From contig NZ_MPTA01000005.1 in assembly GCF_001939075.1 (NCBI RefSeq), positions 183,172 through 247,171 on the forward strand: a stretch of 64,000 nt of DNA, written 5' to 3'. Below are positions 45,348 through 55,057 of this stretch, piece by piece (positions within the stretch are counted from its first letter, which is position 1; each line of letters starts with the position of its first letter). The position numbers were made by a program, and so were the translations under genes. Under the pieces are notes generated by a model that was given only the letters and a program-made list of their open reading frames with translations, searched no databases and was not told the DNA's origin. The stretch is from Paenisporosarcina indica (GTDB lineage Bacteria > Bacillota > Bacilli > Bacillales_A > Planococcaceae).

Positions 45348-46207
45348 TTATTTCTTTTTTGGAATTTTTACAGTTATTTGATAGAAATCCTCGAGATCTT
45401 CTTCTTCTGTTTCCATCTTAATCCCCGTCTTTGCTACCATTGCAAAGGACTGCCTAAGAGTGTTCAGTGCGATTCTAACATCACGACTAACTGCTTTTCT
45501 TTTTGGTTTTTCTTTTTTCCCCTCAACAACAGGTGGATTTAATATTTCATCGACTTTCTTCTCAAGTTGTTTTACATTATATTGTTGCGTCACAACTTCG
45601 TGAAATAAAGCGATTTGTTTTTTTCATCTTTTATTGGCATCAAAGCACGAGCATGGCGCTCGGATATTTCACGCTTTAAAATACTATCTTGTATTATTTG
45701 TGGCAGTTTGAGAAGCCTCAATTTATTTGCAACAGTTGATTGTCCTTTTCCTAATCGCTGCGCAAGTGCTTCTTGCGTTAATTCGTGAAGTTCTAATAAC
45801 TTTTGATAAGCTAATGCTTCTTCAATTGCAGTTAATTCTTCACGCTGAAGGTTTTCAATCAATGCAATGGAGGCAGTTTCTTTGTCGCTTAAATCACGAA
45901 CAATTGCAGGAACATCTTTCCATTCGAGTTTTGTCATCGCACGGAAACGTCGTTCTCCAGCAATTATTTCGTATTTGCCATCATCCATTTTTCTAACAAC
46001 GATCGGTTGAATAACGCCATGCGTGTGAATTGTACGAGCCAATTCTTCTATTTTAGACTCATCAAATACAGTCCGAGGTTGAAAGCGATTCGGAACAATT
46101 GATTGTAACGGGATTTTTAATACTTCTTCATATTGTTCGGCTGTTTGCTTTGTAGCCGCTATTTCTTTTTCGCCACTCCCAAAAAAACGTGAAAAAGGAC
46201 TTTTCAT
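45348..46207 (-). pseudogene. noc: Nucleoid occlusion protein Noc, split by a frameshift
   Basis: Two frames make one Noc. 45590-46207 gives 205 residues: the ParB-like domain with [11 protein letters not shown] and [13 protein letters not shown], plus the helix-turn-helix. 45348-45593 gives 81 residues: QQYNVKQLEKKVDEIL and the C-terminal dimerisation part. They are joined if the A7 run at 45618-45624 (read as A on the minus strand) had eight A: the text becomes [13 protein letters not shown], and the protein about 286 residues, the normal length. Noc binds ori-proximal sites and blocks division over the nucleoid. The frameshift may be a true mutation, slippage-corrected or a sequence error; surrounding residues are fully conserved. 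Confidence 0.85.
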
Positions 46208-46279
46208 CCCTTAGGCACCACCTTTAAGAAACTCACTACTTATACTTATTCGCGACAAATCTCGTCAATCCTTTATTAA

Positions 46280-46295
46280 TGTTTCACGTGGAACA
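46280..46295. promoter_or_regulatory. parS site between noc and rsmG
   Basis: TGTTTCACGTGGAACA, one base from the perfect palindrome and identical (as its complement) to a variant I recall among B. subtilis parS sites. Confidence 0.88.
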
Positions 46296-46300
46296 AACAT

Positions 46301-47014
46301 TTACAATGGGGTCTTGTTTGGGACTCCAGGTTTTCTTGGATATTTTTTTGGTGTTGTTTTCACTTTATTAAAAACAAACAAAGATCTTTCACTATTTTCA
46401 ATTGGAAGCGTAAAAGTAAATTCTTTTGTTTTTTCTGCGCCCAAGGTTGTTAAAGCCCTTTTTGCATCACTTAGCTCATCTTGTGCCGCCGCAGCTTTCA
46501 TTGCTACAAACTGTCCACCTTTTTTTACTAATGGAACGCAAAGCTCAGAAAGTACAGATAGTCTTGCCACTGCTCTTGCTGTCACAATGTCATACTGTTC
46601 TCTATATTTTGCACTTTGTCCAAATTCTTCTGCTCTGGCATGTACGAATTGAACATTGGAAAGTCCCAGTTGTTCACTTAAATGTGTTAAAAATTGAATG
46701 CGTTTATTTAATGAATCCACAATCGTTACTTGTAATTGAGGAAAACAGATTTTTAATGGAATGCTTGGGAATCCTGCTCCAGCGCCGACATCACAAATTG
46801 ATTGACCTTTTGAAAAATTAACGTAAAATGCCATGCTTATGGAATCATAGAAGTGTTTTAAGTAGACGGATGGCTGATCCGTTATTGCAGTTAAATTCAT
46901 TTTTTCATTCCATTCGACAAGCAATTCAAAATATTTATTGAATTGTTGAAGCTGGTCTAATGTTAAAAGAATCCCTTTTTCTTTAAGAGCTTCAATAAAT
47001 TGATCTTGATTCAT
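46301..47014 (-). CDS. rsmG: 16S rRNA (guanine527-N7)-methyltransferase
   Basis: 237 residues with [44 protein letters not shown] (SAM-binding loop) and [14 protein letters not shown]. It methylates G527 of 16S rRNA; loss gives low-level streptomycin resistance. It follows mnmG by 65 bases, in the classical gidA-gidB order. The C-terminus [12 protein letters not shown] is typical of bacillar RsmG. Confidence 0.96.
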   Translation of the reverse strand: MNQDQFIEALKEKGILLTLDQLQQFNKYFELLVEWNEKMNLTAITDQPSVYLKHFYDSISMAFYVNFSKGQSICDVGAGAGFPSIPLKICFPQLQVTIVDSLNKRIQFLTHLSEQLGLSNVQFVHARAEEFGQSAKYREQYDIVTARAVARLSVLSELCVPLVKKGGQFVAMKAAAAQDELSDAKRALTTLGAEKTKEFTFTLPIENSERSLFVFNKVKTTPKKYPRKPGVPNKTPL

Positions 47015-47039
47015 ATTGGACCCCTTCCATATATGAAGA

Positions 47040-47071
47040 GTGGCTACTTGCTCAAATTAGCGTGTAGCCAC
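47040..47071. terminator. Hairpin between mnmG and rsmG
   Basis: GTGGCTAC / GTAGCCAC stem. The T tract is on the plus strand, so its effect on the minus-strand transcript is unclear. Confidence 0.45.
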
Positions 47072-47079
47072 TTTTATAC

Positions 47080-48969
47080 TTATCCGGATATTTTTGCTAT
47101 TCTACCTTGTTCAATATACACCAGTAAGATCGAAATGTCAGCTGGGTTAACACCTGAAATTCTAGATGCTTGTGCGATTGATAAAGGTCTAACTTGCTTC
47201 ATTTTTTGTTTCGCTTCAGTTGCAATGCCTGAGATTGCATCATAGTCAATTAGATCAGGAATTTTTTTATCTTCCATTTTCTTTAATTTTTCTACTTGTT
47301 GAAGTGATTTTTCAATATAACCTTCATATTTAACTTGGATTTCAATTTGCTCTTTCATTTCATCCGTTAATTCAAATGGTGAAGGTGATAATTTTTCAAT
47401 ATCTTCATAGCTCATTTCCGGACGTTTTAATAAATCTTGTCCTTTAATTCCATCTTTCAATGCAGTTCCGCCTTTTGAATGAACCACATTTTGCGTTTCC
47501 TCATTAGGTTTAATGATTGTTTTACGGAGACGAACAATTTCATCTTCGATTAATTTCTTTTTCACTTCAAAAAGCTCAAATCGTTCTGCAGAGATTAATC
47601 CTGCTTTGAAGCCAATTTCCGTTAATCTCAAATCCGCATTATCATGACGAAGTAATAAACGATATTCTGCACGGGATGTCAATAATCGATATGGTTCGTT
47701 GGTACCTTTTGTTACTAAGTCATCAATTAAGACGCCAATATATGCATCAGAACGACTTAAAATGATTTCTTCTTTATTTAGTGCGCGAGCAGCAGCATTC
47801 ATACCTGCCATTAATCCTTGACCAGCCGCCTCTTCATACCCAGATGTTCCGTTAATTTGGCCAGCTGTATATAAATTGTGAATTTTTTTCGTTTCTAATG
47901 TTGGCCATAATTGCGTTGGAACCATAGCATCATACTCTATTGCATAACCAGCTCTCATCATTTCAGCCTTTTCTAGACCTGGAATGCTTTCTAGTAGTTT
48001 GCGTTGGACATGTTCTGGCAAACTTGTTGATAGTCCTTGCACGTAAACTTCACGTGTATTACGACCTTCTGGCTCCAAGAAGATTTGGTGACGTGGTTTA
48101 TCGTTAAATCGGACCACTTTATCTTCAATGGATGGGCAATAACGTGGACCCGTTCCTTTTATCATACCTGAATACATTGGTGACAAATGTAAATTTTCAT
48201 CGATGATTGAATGCGTACGTTCATTTGTATAAGTTAACCAACATGGCATTTGATCCGTGATAAATTCTGTGGTTTCATAACTGAATGCTCGTGGTACTTC
48301 GTCACCAGGTTGAATTTCAGTTTTACTATAATCAATTGTTTTACTATTTACGCGTGGAGGTGTTCCTGTTTTGAAACGAACTAAGTCAAAACCTAATTCA
48401 CGCAGATTATCTGCCAATTTCAATGAGGGTTGTTGGTTATTTGGACCACTTGAATATTTCAAGTCACCAATAATGATTTCCCCTCGTAAAAAGGTTCCAG
48501 TTGTTACAATGACAGTTTTGGCACGGTAAATGGCACCCACCTGAGTGATTACACCTTTTATCTCATTGTCTTCAATAACTAATTCTTCTACCATGGCTTG
48601 ATGTATTGATAAATTATCTTGCTCTTCCATCAACCGTTTCATTTCTGCTTGATAGAGTACTTTATCCGCTTGTGCTCGTAACGCACGTACTGCTGGACCT
48701 TTACCTGTATTCAACATTCTCATTTGTATATGTGTTTTGTCGATTACTTTCCCCATTGCACCACCTAAAGCGTCAATTTCACGTACGACAATTCCTTTAG
48801 CTGGGCCGCCGATAGATGGATTACATGGCATAAATGCAATCATATCTAGATTAATTGTGAGAACCAGGGTCTTTGCTCCCATACCCGCTGCTGCTAGTGC
48901 TGCTTCAGCACCTGCATGCCCTGCTCCAATTACTATCACATCGAACGAGCCCGCTTCAAATTTCTGCAT
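47080..48969 (-). CDS. mnmG: tRNA-uridine 5-carboxymethylaminomethyl modification enzyme MnmG
   Basis: 629 residues. FAD-binding [19 protein letters not shown] near the N-terminus, [27 protein letters not shown], the [20 protein letters not shown] block and the C-terminal helical domain ([16 protein letters not shown], read as [11 protein letters not shown]). With MnmE it modifies wobble U34 of several tRNAs. Order mnmE-mnmG-rsmG-noc is conserved. Confidence 0.97.
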   Translation of the reverse strand: MQKFEAGSFDVIVIGAGHAGAEAALAAAGMGAKTLVLTINLDMIAFMPCNPSIGGPAKGIVVREIDALGGAMGKVIDKTHIQMRMLNTGKGPAVRALRAQADKVLYQAEMKRLMEEQDNLSIHQAMVEELVIEDNEIKGVITQVGAIYRAKTVIVTTGTFLRGEIIIGDLKYSSGPNNQQPSLKLADNLRELGFDLVRFKTGTPPRVNSKTIDYSKTEIQPGDEVPRAFSYETTEFITDQMPCWLTYTNERTHSIIDENLHLSPMYSGMIKGTGPRYCPSIEDKVVRFNDKPRHQIFLEPEGRNTREVYVQGLSTSLPEHVQRKLLESIPGLEKAEMMRAGYAIEYDAMVPTQLWPTLETKKIHNLYTAGQINGTSGYEEAAGQGLMAGMNAAARALNKEEIILSRSDAYIGVLIDDLVTKGTNEPYRLLTSRAEYRLLLRHDNADLRLTEIGFKAGLISAERFELFEVKKKLIEDEIVRLRKTIIKPNEETQNVVHSKGGTALKDGIKGQDLLKRPEMSYEDIEKLSPSPFELTDEMKEQIEIQVKYEGYIEKSLQQVEKLKKMEDKKIPDLIDYDAISGIATEAKQKMKQVRPLSIAQASRISGVNPADISILLVYIEQGRIAKISG

Positions 48970-49063
48970 GTTCGTTCATCCCTTTCGTTTCTTCTATTAT
49001 TTATTTAAATTCAAATGCTGCTTCGAATTTATAAAGTTTGAATAGTGTTTTTGCTTTTCTTTA

Positions 49064-49100
49064 TTGTCCAGCGCCGATGTCGAGCTTGAGTGGCGCTTTG
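49064..49100. repeat. Intergenic repeat, short member 3
   Basis: TGTCCAGCGCCGATGTCGAG followed by TTGAGTGGCGCTTTGG, a shortened form of the elements at 32404 and 50760. It lies in the 227-bp mnmE-mnmG gap. Confidence 0.5.
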
Positions 49101-49196
49101 GTCCACAGTATGTGGGTCATGAAGGCGTTGAAAGTTCATTTTGCGACGAGTAATCACAGGTGCAACACGAAGTCGCGAACTTAGCCTTCATTCCTT

Positions 49197-50582
49197 CTAT
49201 TTCCCTAGACAAAATTGTGAGAATAACTGATCAAGTAGACTTTCTTCTACTGTATCTCCTGTAATCTCACCAAGTATTTCCCACGTGCGTGTTACATCAA
49301 TTTGTATCATATCTATTGGTACTGCAGCATGTGCCGCATCGATTGCATCTTCAATGGTCCGTTTTGCTTGATGTAATAAAGCAATATGGCGTGCGTTTGA
49401 TACATAGGTAATATCGCCACTATCAAGAGATCCTTCAAAAAATAACGAGGCAATTGCTTCTTCTAATTGATTGACACCTTCTTCTTTCACTAAAGAAGTG
49501 GTGACAATTTTTCGATTTCCCGCCAGTTCTTCAACACGCTGACTATCGATTTTTTTCTCTAAGTCGGTTTTATTCAGAACGACAATATAATCCATTCCGT
49601 CAATTGCTTCAAATAAACGCTCGTCTTCAAGTGTCAGCTCGTCTGCTTGGTTTAGGACTAAAAGAATTAAATCAGCTTGCTTAAGCACCTGTCTGGAGCG
49701 TTCAACCCCTATTCGTTCCACAATGTCTTCTGTTTCACGAATACCCGCAGTATCGACAAGTTTTAATGGTACGCCTCTGACATTGACATATTCTTCAATG
49801 ATATCACGTGTGGTCCCTGCTACATCGGTCACAATTGCTTTATTTTCTTGCACTAAACTATTTAATAAAGATGATTTTCCTACATTAGGTCGCCCTACAA
49901 TAACCGTAGATAAACCTTCTCTTAAAATTTTTCCCTGTGATGAGGTTTTCAATAACCCTTCAATTTCTTGCTTCACCCAAGTGGATTTCTCAATGATCAT
50001 AGGTAACGTCATTTCTTCTACGTCATCATATTCTGGATAATCGATGTTCACTTCGACTTGAGCCAATGTTTCTAGTAAAGCTTGTCGCAAGCTAGCTATT
50101 AGTCGTGATAATTTACCTTCCATTTGCCCAAGTGCCACATTCATTGCTTTATCAGTCTTCGCACGAATTAAGTCCATGACAGCCTCTGCTTGAGATAAAT
50201 CAATCCGACCATTTAAAAATGCTCGTTTTGTAAATTCTCCCGGTTCTGCGAGTCTAGCCCCATTAATGAGTACAAGTTGAAGTACTCGGTTTACGGTAAC
50301 AATTCCCCCATGACAATTTATTTCGACTACGTCTTCCCTTGTAAAGGTTTTCGGACCCTTCATTAAAGACAGCATGACTTCTTCTACTACATCGCCTGTA
50401 TTCGGCTCTATTAAATGTCCATAATGGATCGTGTGTGACAGTTGTTCATGTAATGACTTTTCTCCAGGCGAACGAAAAATTTGGTTTGCTATCGAAATTG
50501 CTTGTGGTCCACTTAATCTGACGATTGCAATTGCCCCTTCACCCATAGGTGTGGATATCGCAGCAATAGTATCGAACTCCAT
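49197..50582 (-). CDS. mnmE: tRNA modification GTPase MnmE
   Basis: 461 residues. N-terminal folate-binding domain ([20 protein letters not shown]), helical domain, inserted G domain with P-loop [24 protein letters not shown] and NKTD, and the C-terminal FCLGK whose Cys is needed for tRNA modification. Acts with MnmG at wobble U34; the GTPase is activated by potassium-dependent dimerisation. Full length. Confidence 0.97.
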   Translation of the reverse strand: MEFDTIAAISTPMGEGAIAIVRLSGPQAISIANQIFRSPGEKSLHEQLSHTIHYGHLIEPNTGDVVEEVMLSLMKGPKTFTREDVVEINCHGGIVTVNRVLQLVLINGARLAEPGEFTKRAFLNGRIDLSQAEAVMDLIRAKTDKAMNVALGQMEGKLSRLIASLRQALLETLAQVEVNIDYPEYDDVEEMTLPMIIEKSTWVKQEIEGLLKTSSQGKILREGLSTVIVGRPNVGKSSLLNSLVQENKAIVTDVAGTTRDIIEEYVNVRGVPLKLVDTAGIRETEDIVERIGVERSRQVLKQADLILLVLNQADELTLEDERLFEAIDGMDYIVVLNKTDLEKKIDSQRVEELAGNRKIVTTSLVKEEGVNQLEEAIASLFFEGSLDSGDITYVSNARHIALLHQAKRTIEDAIDAAHAAVPIDMIQIDVTRTWEILGEITGDTVEESLLDQLFSQFCLGK

Positions 50583-50759
50583 ATTCGTCCACCTCCTGTT
50601 CCATCATTATCCACATGTGGATAACTAAAAATTGTCATGATTATCTAACATACAATATTAGCACAAAATTACTAATTTCGAAAGCTGGAATCGACATTTT
50701 TATCCACAAGAAAACGGATCTCTTCGTCAAGTGACGTCAAGATCCGTTGTTCTTTACAA

Positions 50760-50835
50760 TGTCTAGCTCCAAGCACCAGCTCGCAACTTCGATTCGGTCT
50801 TTCCAACGTCATCGATCTAGAGTGGTACTTTGCGC
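50760..50835. repeat. Intergenic repeat, member 2
   Basis: TGTCTAGCTCCAAGCACCAG ... GATTCGGTCTTTCCAACGTC ... CTAGAGTGGTACTTTGCG. It shares start, middle and end blocks with 32404-32512. Between mnmE and jag. Confidence 0.65.
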
Positions 50836-50841
50836 TCTTCT

Positions 50842-51585
50842 TTACTTTAAAGGCTCGATTACCAGGTAACGATTTGGGTCTGTTCCAATGGATACAGTTT
50901 CAATGTCTAGACGATGAGTAAGAGCATTGTGTATCACTTTTCTTTCATAAGAAGGCATTGGTTCAAATTCAACCTTTTTCCCTGTACGAATTGCTTTATC
51001 TGCCATACGTTCTGCTAATTGTTCAAGTGATTCTTGACGACGCTCGCGGTAATTCTCTACATCGAGTTTTATCATCAAAAAATGGTTCGCATATTTGTTT
51101 GCAACTAGTTGAGAAAGTTGTTGCAATGCATTTAATGTTTGACCACGTTTCCCAATTAACAAAGCAGCTTTTTTACTTTCCAAACGAAGCGTGACATATT
51201 TACCGCTTTTCTCCGTATGAATCGTTAAATCATCAATTTTCATTTCTTTTGCAATTAGTTTAATATACGTTTTTGTTTCATCGACAGCCTGCTCTTGGGT
51301 AGATTCCGTTGCTTTTATAACGTTTTCTTCTTCCAAGGGGATTACGATTTCTTCAGCTGGTGCATCATTAGATTCAGCAAGTATGACTTCGTCCAAATGC
51401 TCTACAGGCGGCTTTTCATTTACAATAACTTGCACTTCAGCAAGTTTCGATCCAAAACCTAGAAAACCTTTTTTACCTTCACTTATTACATTGATGGTTA
51501 CTTGATCTCTTGTCGTAGCCAGTTTTGCTAACGCTACAGATATCGCTTCTTCAGATGTAGTACCCGTTTGCGTAATCTGATTCAC
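50842..51585 (-). CDS. jag: RNA-binding protein Jag (KhpB)
   Basis: 247 residues. N-terminal Jag domain (TGTTSEEAISVALAKLATTR, EGKKGFLGFGSKLAEV), an acidic linker, a KH domain with LIGKRGQTLNALQQLSQLVA, and the C-terminal R3H domain (RREQ-type, here YRERRQESLEQLAERMADKA). It forms with KhpA an RNA-binding complex linked to cell elongation. The start overlaps the yidC 3' end by 4 bases. Confidence 0.95.
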   Translation of the reverse strand: MNQITQTGTTSEEAISVALAKLATTRDQVTINVISEGKKGFLGFGSKLAEVQVIVNEKPPVEHLDEVILAESNDAPAEEIVIPLEEENVIKATESTQEQAVDETKTYIKLIAKEMKIDDLTIHTEKSGKYVTLRLESKKAALLIGKRGQTLNALQQLSQLVANKYANHFLMIKLDVENYRERRQESLEQLAERMADKAIRTGKKVEFEPMPSYERKVIHNALTHRLDIETVSIGTDPNRYLVIEPLK

Positions 51586-52352
51586 TTTTTAGCCCCTCCT
51601 GTTTTAGCAGGTTGAAGTTTGCGTTTTTCCCATGGTTTGTAAATGACCAAATTTTGAATAAGTGAAATGATATTTCCGATAACCCAATAAAGTGTTAATG
51701 CGGATGGCAAGAATATACCGAATCCAACGATCATAACCGGCATGAAATACATCATGATTCTCATTTGAGGATTGTCCATCGCTGGTCCTGTACGAAGTAC
51801 CAAGAACTGCATGATACCTGCCAAGATTGCAAGAATAATACTAGGTTCTGCTAAGTTGAACCACAATAAACTACCTAAGTTAATTTCTTCAGTTGAATTC
51901 ATACGACTGATTGCATGGTAAAAACCAATTAAGATTGGCATTTGAATCACTACTGGTAAACAACCCGCAGCAGGATTTACGCCTTTGCTTTTAAATAACG
52001 CCATCATTTCTTGTTGATACTTTTGTTGAGTTTGAGCATCTTTAGAACTGTATTTTTTCTTAAGTAAAGCAAGTTCAGGTTGTACTTCTTGCATTTTTTT
52101 CGAACTTTTAGTTTGCTTAATCATTAATGGAAGAATTGCTAAACGGATAATAATCGTCACCATGACGATCCCTAACCCATAAGTACCGAGTAATTCCTTA
52201 AACAATGTAATAAATGAAACAAGAGGCCAAACAATAAATTCATTCCAAAATCCTTTACTGTCCTCATATATCGGTTGATTGTATTCTGTACATCCACTAA
52301 GTAATAATGTGACAGTAACAAGCATGAGGATGATAAGAAAGCGTTTATTCAC
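51582..52352 (-). CDS. yidC: Membrane protein insertase YidC (SpoIIIJ type)
   Basis: 256 residues. Lipoprotein signal with LLLSGC (Cys at about 21), then five membrane helices. The conserved hydrophilic-groove Arg lies in TIIIRLAILPLMIKQTKSSK; MMALFKSKGVNPAAGCLPVV and the basic C-terminus follow. It inserts membrane proteins alone or with Sec. As the ori-linked copy it should be the SpoIIIJ homologue needed for forespore sigma-G activity. No second copy (yqjG) is in the window. Confidence 0.96.
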   Translation of the reverse strand: MNKRFLIILMLVTVTLLLSGCTEYNQPIYEDSKGFWNEFIVWPLVSFITLFKELLGTYGLGIVMVTIIIRLAILPLMIKQTKSSKKMQEVQPELALLKKKYSSKDAQTQQKYQQEMMALFKSKGVNPAAGCLPVVIQMPILIGFYHAISRMNSTEEINLGSLLWFNLAEPSIILAILAGIMQFLVLRTGPAMDNPQMRIMMYFMPVMIVGFGIFLPSALTLYWVIGNIISLIQNLVIYKPWEKRKLQPAKTGGAKK

Positions 52353-52411
52353 CCTTCTTCCCCCTAAAAAAATATTCCATTTCTTCTATATATACAATGC
52401 TGGTTGTTTTC

Positions 52412-52759
52412 TTACTTGTTCTTTTGAAGCATTTTCGCAACTTTTAGTACATGCTGCAAACTTTTCTTTGATTCATGAAAATCTAAACTGGCCGCCTGTT
52501 TTCGGGCGATAATGACATAATCCATCTTTTGGTTGACTTCATCTTTCATTTCCAAGAAAGATTGTCTAATAAAACGTTTGATTTGGTTTCGGACGACTGC
52601 GTTTCCGACTTTTTTACTTACAGATAAACCGATGCGAAACTCCTCTTGTCCCTCTTTTGGTAAAAGGTATACAACAAATTGTCGATTCGCAAAGGATTTA
52701 CCGTGTTTAAATATTTTTTGAAATTCTGCATTTTTCTTGACGCGTTGACGTTTATTCAT
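52412..52759 (-). CDS. rnpA: Ribonuclease P protein component
   Basis: 115 residues, basic. [39 protein letters not shown] and RFIRQSF form the RNR motif region that contacts the RNase P RNA. It lies between rpmH and yidC, as universally. The RNA partner rnpB is not in the window. Confidence 0.96.
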   Translation of the reverse strand: MNKRQRVKKNAEFQKIFKHGKSFANRQFVVYLLPKEGQEEFRIGLSVSKKVGNAVVRNQIKRFIRQSFLEMKDEVNQKMDYVIIARKQAASLDFHESKKSLQHVLKVAKMLQKNK

Positions 52760-52865
52760 GTTTTACCTGCTCCACCTTCACGCATTTTAGAAAGATTGTA
52801 TATCTTTCCCCGACTCTCGCCTGCGTTAATGTTAATCCACCTGATCATTCATTTCCTATAGATAA

Positions 52866-52900
52866 AGAAAAAAAAGACCACTGATGCGGATCAGTGGACT
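52866..52900 (-). terminator. Terminator/attenuator after rpmH
   Basis: AAGTCCACTGAT / ATCAGTGGTCTT stem followed by TTTTTTTTC on the minus strand, touching the rpmH stop. Confidence 0.88.
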
Positions 52901-53034
52901 TAAGCTGATAATACTTTTCTTCCTTTAGCGCGACGTGCTGCTAGTACGCGACGGCCGTTTTTTGTGCTCATGCGTGCGCGGAATCCGTGAACTTTACTAT
53001 GTTTACGTTTATTTGGTTGGTATGTGCGTTTCAT
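52900..53034 (-). CDS. rpmH: 50S ribosomal protein L34
   Basis: 44 residues, ATG at 53032-53034, TAA at 52900-52902. It begins [20 protein letters not shown] and continues [15 protein letters not shown], the textbook L34 sequence. AGGAGGTG precedes the start. First gene leftward from oriC, so it marks the left border of the origin. Confidence 0.97.
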   Translation of the reverse strand: MKRTYQPNKRKHSKVHGFRARMSTKNGRRVLAARRAKGRKVLSA

Positions 53035-53159
53035 CTATGTGACACCTCCTGAAAAATTGAAAGTCGATTTATCTTACAGACAGTCTTCGATATTATATAT
53101 AGTTTTCCCCCTAAAAGTCAATATGTATTTGAAATATGCTTGTCCTACTCGAAAAATTT

Positions 53160-53470
53160 ATATGTAATTAGTTGTCCACAATTACGAATCTTCTTGTTTA
53201 ATGCATTGTGGATAATAAATTTCAAGTATTTTTTATCCACACCCCTTATCTACATCTTTTTCACAAACTAACTGCCTGTGGACAAAGGCACTGTGCATGT
53301 TTATGCATTTTGTGGATAACCATTTAGAACTCTTGTAATTTCTGCTTATTTTTGATACGATGTTTGTGTTTTACTCTTCAAAAACAAAAACGACTATTCA
53401 TTGTTATCCACAACTGTTGATAATATGTGGATAGTTTATCCCAAGGCTCTTATTAAACTTTATCCACAGC
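53160..53470. other. oriC: oriC, first DnaA-box cluster (upstream of dnaA)
   Basis: Perfect DnaA boxes TTATCCACA at 53207-53215 (minus), 53233-53241, 53311-53319 (minus), 53404-53412 and 53460-53468. Near-matches lie at 53172 (TTGTCCACA), 53246 (TTATCTACA), 53277 (TGTGGACAA) and 53426 (TGTGGATAG). The spacing and AT-rich setting match the incA/incB part of the bipartite Bacillus origin. dnaA autoregulation is expected. Confidence 0.92.
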
Positions 53471-53545
53471 TTGTGGTTTTGTGTATGACTATACATATAG
53501 AAGTGTAAGAACGTCGATAAAAATTTTTTCAGAAGGAGGTACGTT

Positions 53546-54892
53546 GTGGAACATTTAGAAGAACTATGGTCAAGCGTTCTTGCTCAAGTGGAGCAAAAGA
53601 TCTCAAAACCTAGCTTTGAAACGTGGCTCAAATCAACAAAAATGTTGACCTACCAAGGGGATACCGTGACAATTGCTGCACCAAACTCATTTGCACGTGA
53701 TTGGCTAGATACGCATTATGTCCATTTAATTGCCGGTATATTGACGGAATTGACTGGAGAAGGCTTATCGATTAGATTTGTTGTTCCTAAAGATCAAAGT
53801 ATGGAAGATTTCACGCTTCCAAAACCAATCATTGCCGTAAAAAACGATGATCAACCTGAGTATTCTCGTGGCATGTTAAATTCAAAATATACATTTGATA
53901 CGTATGTAATCGGCTCGGGTAATCGTTTTGCACATGCAGCATCACTCGCAGTAGCAGAAGCTCCGGCAAAAGCCTATAATCCCTTGTTTATCTATGGGGG
54001 AGTAGGGCTAGGAAAAACCCATTTAATGCATGCAATTGGACACTACGTACAAGAACACAACCCGAATGCAAAAGTTGTCTATCTATCATCTGAAAAATTC
54101 ACTAATGAATTCATTAACTCGATTCGTGATAATAAAACTGTTGAATTCCGTAATAAGTACCGCAGTGTTGATGTTCTATTAATAGATGATATTCAATTTT
54201 TAGCAGGAAAAGAACAAACACAAGAAGAGTTTTTCCATACTTTCAATACTTTGCATGAGGAATCCAAGCAAATTGTGATTTCCAGTGATAGACCCCCAAA
54301 AGAAATTCCTACTTTAGAAGACCGCTTGCGATCTCGTTTCGAATGGGGATTGATTACAGACATCACTCCACCAGATTTAGAGACTCGTATTGCCATTTTG
54401 CGTAAAAAAGCAAAAGCTGATGGCTTGGATATCCCCAATGAAGTGATGGCGTACATTGCCAATCAAATTGATTCTAATATTCGTGAGCTAGAAGGTGCCT
54501 TAATCCGCGTTGTTGCTTATTCTTCTTTAGTAAATAAGGACATGAATACGGAGTTGGCTGCTGAAGCACTGAAAGATATCATGCCAAATGCAAAACCTCG
54601 AATCATCACGATTTTAGATATTCAAAAAGCAGTAGGCGAGCACTTTCACATGCGTTTAGAGGACTTTAGTGCGAAAAAACGTACGAAATCAATCGCATTT
54701 CCAAGACAAATTGCTATGTATTTGTCTCGTGAGTTAACAAATTTTTCATTGCCTAAAATCGGGGAAGAATTTGGTGGCAGGGATCACACAACTGTTATTC
54801 ATGCGCACGAAAAAATTTCAACTCTTTTAAAAGAAGATCAAGCTCTTCAACAAGATTTAAAACAGATTAAAAGTTCATTAGGGAAGTCTTAA
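53546..54892 (+). CDS. dnaA: Chromosomal replication initiator DnaA
   Basis: 448 residues from a GTG start after AGAAGGAGGT. Domain I ([20 protein letters not shown]), a short linker, the AAA+ domain with Walker [17 protein letters not shown], Walker [14 protein letters not shown] and sensor motifs, and domain IV with the signature [13 protein letters not shown] that reads DnaA boxes. It opens the origin and also acts as a transcription factor. Flanked on both sides by DnaA boxes. Confidence 0.98.
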   Translation: MEHLEELWSSVLAQVEQKISKPSFETWLKSTKMLTYQGDTVTIAAPNSFARDWLDTHYVHLIAGILTELTGEGLSIRFVVPKDQSMEDFTLPKPIIAVKNDDQPEYSRGMLNSKYTFDTYVIGSGNRFAHAASLAVAEAPAKAYNPLFIYGGVGLGKTHLMHAIGHYVQEHNPNAKVVYLSSEKFTNEFINSIRDNKTVEFRNKYRSVDVLLIDDIQFLAGKEQTQEEFFHTFNTLHEESKQIVISSDRPPKEIPTLEDRLRSRFEWGLITDITPPDLETRIAILRKKAKADGLDIPNEVMAYIANQIDSNIRELEGALIRVVAYSSLVNKDMNTELAAEALKDIMPNAKPRIITILDIQKAVGEHFHMRLEDFSAKKRTKSIAFPRQIAMYLSRELTNFSLPKIGEEFGGRDHTTVIHAHEKISTLLKEDQALQQDLKQIKSSLGKS

Positions 54893-54895
54893 CGC

Positions 54896-55012
54896 TGTGG
54901 ATAACCCCACTCTGTGCAGACTGGTTGATACACAGCTTATCTACATGTGGATAAGCTGATTCTATTCACAAAAATGGACTTATCAACATATTCACAGCCC
55001 CTACTACTAAGT
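54896..55012. other. oriC: oriC, second cluster with unwinding element (dnaA-dnaN)
   Basis: Perfect boxes TGTGGATAA at 54896-54904 and 54946-54954 and near-matches at 54937 (TTATCTACA) and 54980 (TTATCAACA) precede CCCC-TACTACTAAG (about 54998-55011). On the bottom strand this reads TTAGTAGTAG, i.e. repeated DnaA-trio 3'-GAT steps. AT-rich DNA follows. This matches the incC unwinding side of the B. subtilis origin. Confidence 0.85.
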
Positions 55013-55057
55013 CTATTAATCTTTTAAAACATTAATAATATATAAGCGAGGTTAAAA

